Below, one piece after another: positions 63,266 to 64,000 of a stretch of 64,000 nt of DNA. The translations under genes were made by a program, and so were the position numbers. The notes beneath the pieces were generated by a model. It was not told where the DNA came from. It saw nothing but the letters and a program-made list of their open reading frames with translations, and did no database searches. The stretch covers positions 62,001-126,000 of the forward strand of contig OZ248454.1 in NCBI GenBank assembly GCA_965234335.1, given 5' to 3'. The stretch comes from Leadbetterella lacustris. Its GTDB lineage: Bacteria; Bacteroidota; Bacteroidia; Cytophagales; Spirosomataceae. The first letter of the stretch is position 1, and each line of letters begins with the position of its first letter.

Positions 63266-64000
63266 ATGTTTCAAACATTCAAAAAACTCCTTTTTGTAGG
63301 TTTCTGCCTGCAAGCAAATCTCGCGTTTTCACAATCCGATAACCAACTTCAAGATGTGGTCGTTACGGCCAACAAATATCCGCAAAAATTGAATCAAACA
63401 GGTAAGGTTTTAACAGTAATTGGTGATTCTGTAATCAAAGCCAACGTAGGTCTAAGTCTCGGGCAACTTTTAAGTCAGCAAGTAGGCGTAATGGTTATCG
63501 GCAGTGGACAAACCACCGGGAGTACTCAAAATGTGTCTCTGAGAGGTGTAAATTTTGGCCATACGCTAATACTGATTGATGGTGTGCCCGTGAATGAAGC
63601 GTCAGGAATTGGAAGTACATTCGATATCAATCTGCTGCCGCTACAACAGATTGAGCGAGTAGAAATCATGAAAAACGGACAGTCGAGTCTTTATGGGTCT
63701 GATGCAATTGGCGGTGTAATAAACATCATTACCAACAGAAAAAGTAAAGAAAAACAAAGCATTTCGGCCAGTTTAGCCGCAGGAAGTCAACAAACACTTC
63801 AGGCTAACTTTGGTGTTTTTGGGACATTAAATAAAACTAACTATAATTTTTCGCAGTCTTTAGCTACTACCGGCGGTTTTTCAGCAGCCGCTCCAAAAAC
63901 ACACACCGATAAGTTTGAAAACGATGGATTCAATACCTCAAATTCTCAGCTTTCTATTACCCATGAATTAGCTAAAAATTTAACAATTAACGGTTTATAT
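63266..64000 (+). CDS. BtuB-like TonB-dependent receptor, N-terminal part
   Basis: The frame is open from the ATG at 63266 to the window end (245 codons). It has a signal peptide (LLFVGFCLQANLAFS, then QSDNQ), a short TonB-box-like LQDVVVTANKYPQ, and the plug domain: LGQLLSQQVGVMVIGSGQTT, NVSLRGVNFGHTLILIDGVP, IERVEIMKNGQSSLYGSDAI and GGVINIIT. The first barrel strands follow. The B12 riboswitch in front argues for cobalamin or cobinamide as ligand. The C-terminal barrel is outside the window. Confidence 0.9.
   Translation, partial: MFQTFKKLLFVGFCLQANLAFSQSDNQLQDVVVTANKYPQKLNQTGKVLTVIGDSVIKANVGLSLGQLLSQQVGVMVIGSGQTTGSTQNVSLRGVNFGHTLILIDGVPVNEASGIGSTFDINLLPLQQIERVEIMKNGQSSLYGSDAIGGVINIITNRKSKEKQSISASLAAGSQQTLQANFGVFGTLNKTNYNFSQSLATTGGFSAAAPKTHTDKFENDGFNTSNSQLSITHELAKNLTINGLY

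Overview
The window looks like the chromosome of a Bacteroidota bacterium, most likely of the Cytophagia type (the order is inferred, not proven). Support comes from promoter-like TTTG / TAnnTTTG pairs in place of sigma70 boxes, weak or absent Shine-Dalgarno sequences, long low-complexity tails on several ribosomal proteins, zinc-free L36 and S14, a carA gene close to rplQ, and many lipoprotein or Gln-start secretory proteins. The sequence is AT-rich and most core genes lie on the minus strand.

Layout. 1-8 kb is housekeeping: a partial nitrite/sulfite reductase, a STAS protein overlapping RNase Z, glycogen branching enzyme, thrC-carA and a tandem universal stress protein. 8.0-23.3 kb is one long minus-strand ribosomal superoperon from rplC to rplQ, including secY, map, infA and rpoA. 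It lacks rpsJ and begins at a clear Bacteroidota-type promoter, with a structured, possibly transcribed region upstream. 24-31.5 kb carries agmatine deiminase, two parvulin-type periplasmic chaperones (one fused to an OmpA-like domain), a MoxR ATPase and a PolX-like protein whose polymerase active site is missing.

31.6-43.4 kb is an accessory island. It has dispersed copies of a repeat with IS21-like end motifs, a RhuM pseudogene, an hsdM fragment and a DUF4007 pseudogene, all relics of restriction or phosphorothioation-type defence loci. Among them lies an intact overlapping cassette: an HNH nuclease, a methyltransferase-HIT fusion and a small protein. A DUF2779 protein with a Cas4-like plus DnaQ-like nuclease architecture, a secreted orphan, and a WYL regulator followed by an open 21-bp minisatellite encoding 19 perfect heptads complete the island. 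The HNH / methyltransferase-HIT cassette is the best candidate for an undescribed system.

43.4-62.2 kb returns to metabolism: a KorAB 2-oxoacid:ferredoxin oxidoreductase with an NfnL/GltD-like Fe-S flavoprotein, an ATE-like aminoacyl transferase, a PiT phosphate transporter, RlmN, a retropepsin-PDZ protein, threonine aldolase, a molybdenum hydroxylase pair, small secreted proteins (collagen-like, fasciclin), a DUF1080 lipoprotein and a carboxynorspermidine-synthase-like dehydrogenase. The last gene ends inside a 16-unit 24-bp array. With agmatine deiminase it suggests an agmatine to putrescine to carboxyspermidine polyamine route. The window closes with a GIY-YIG protein and a cobalamin riboswitch controlling a BtuB-like TonB-dependent receptor that runs off the end.
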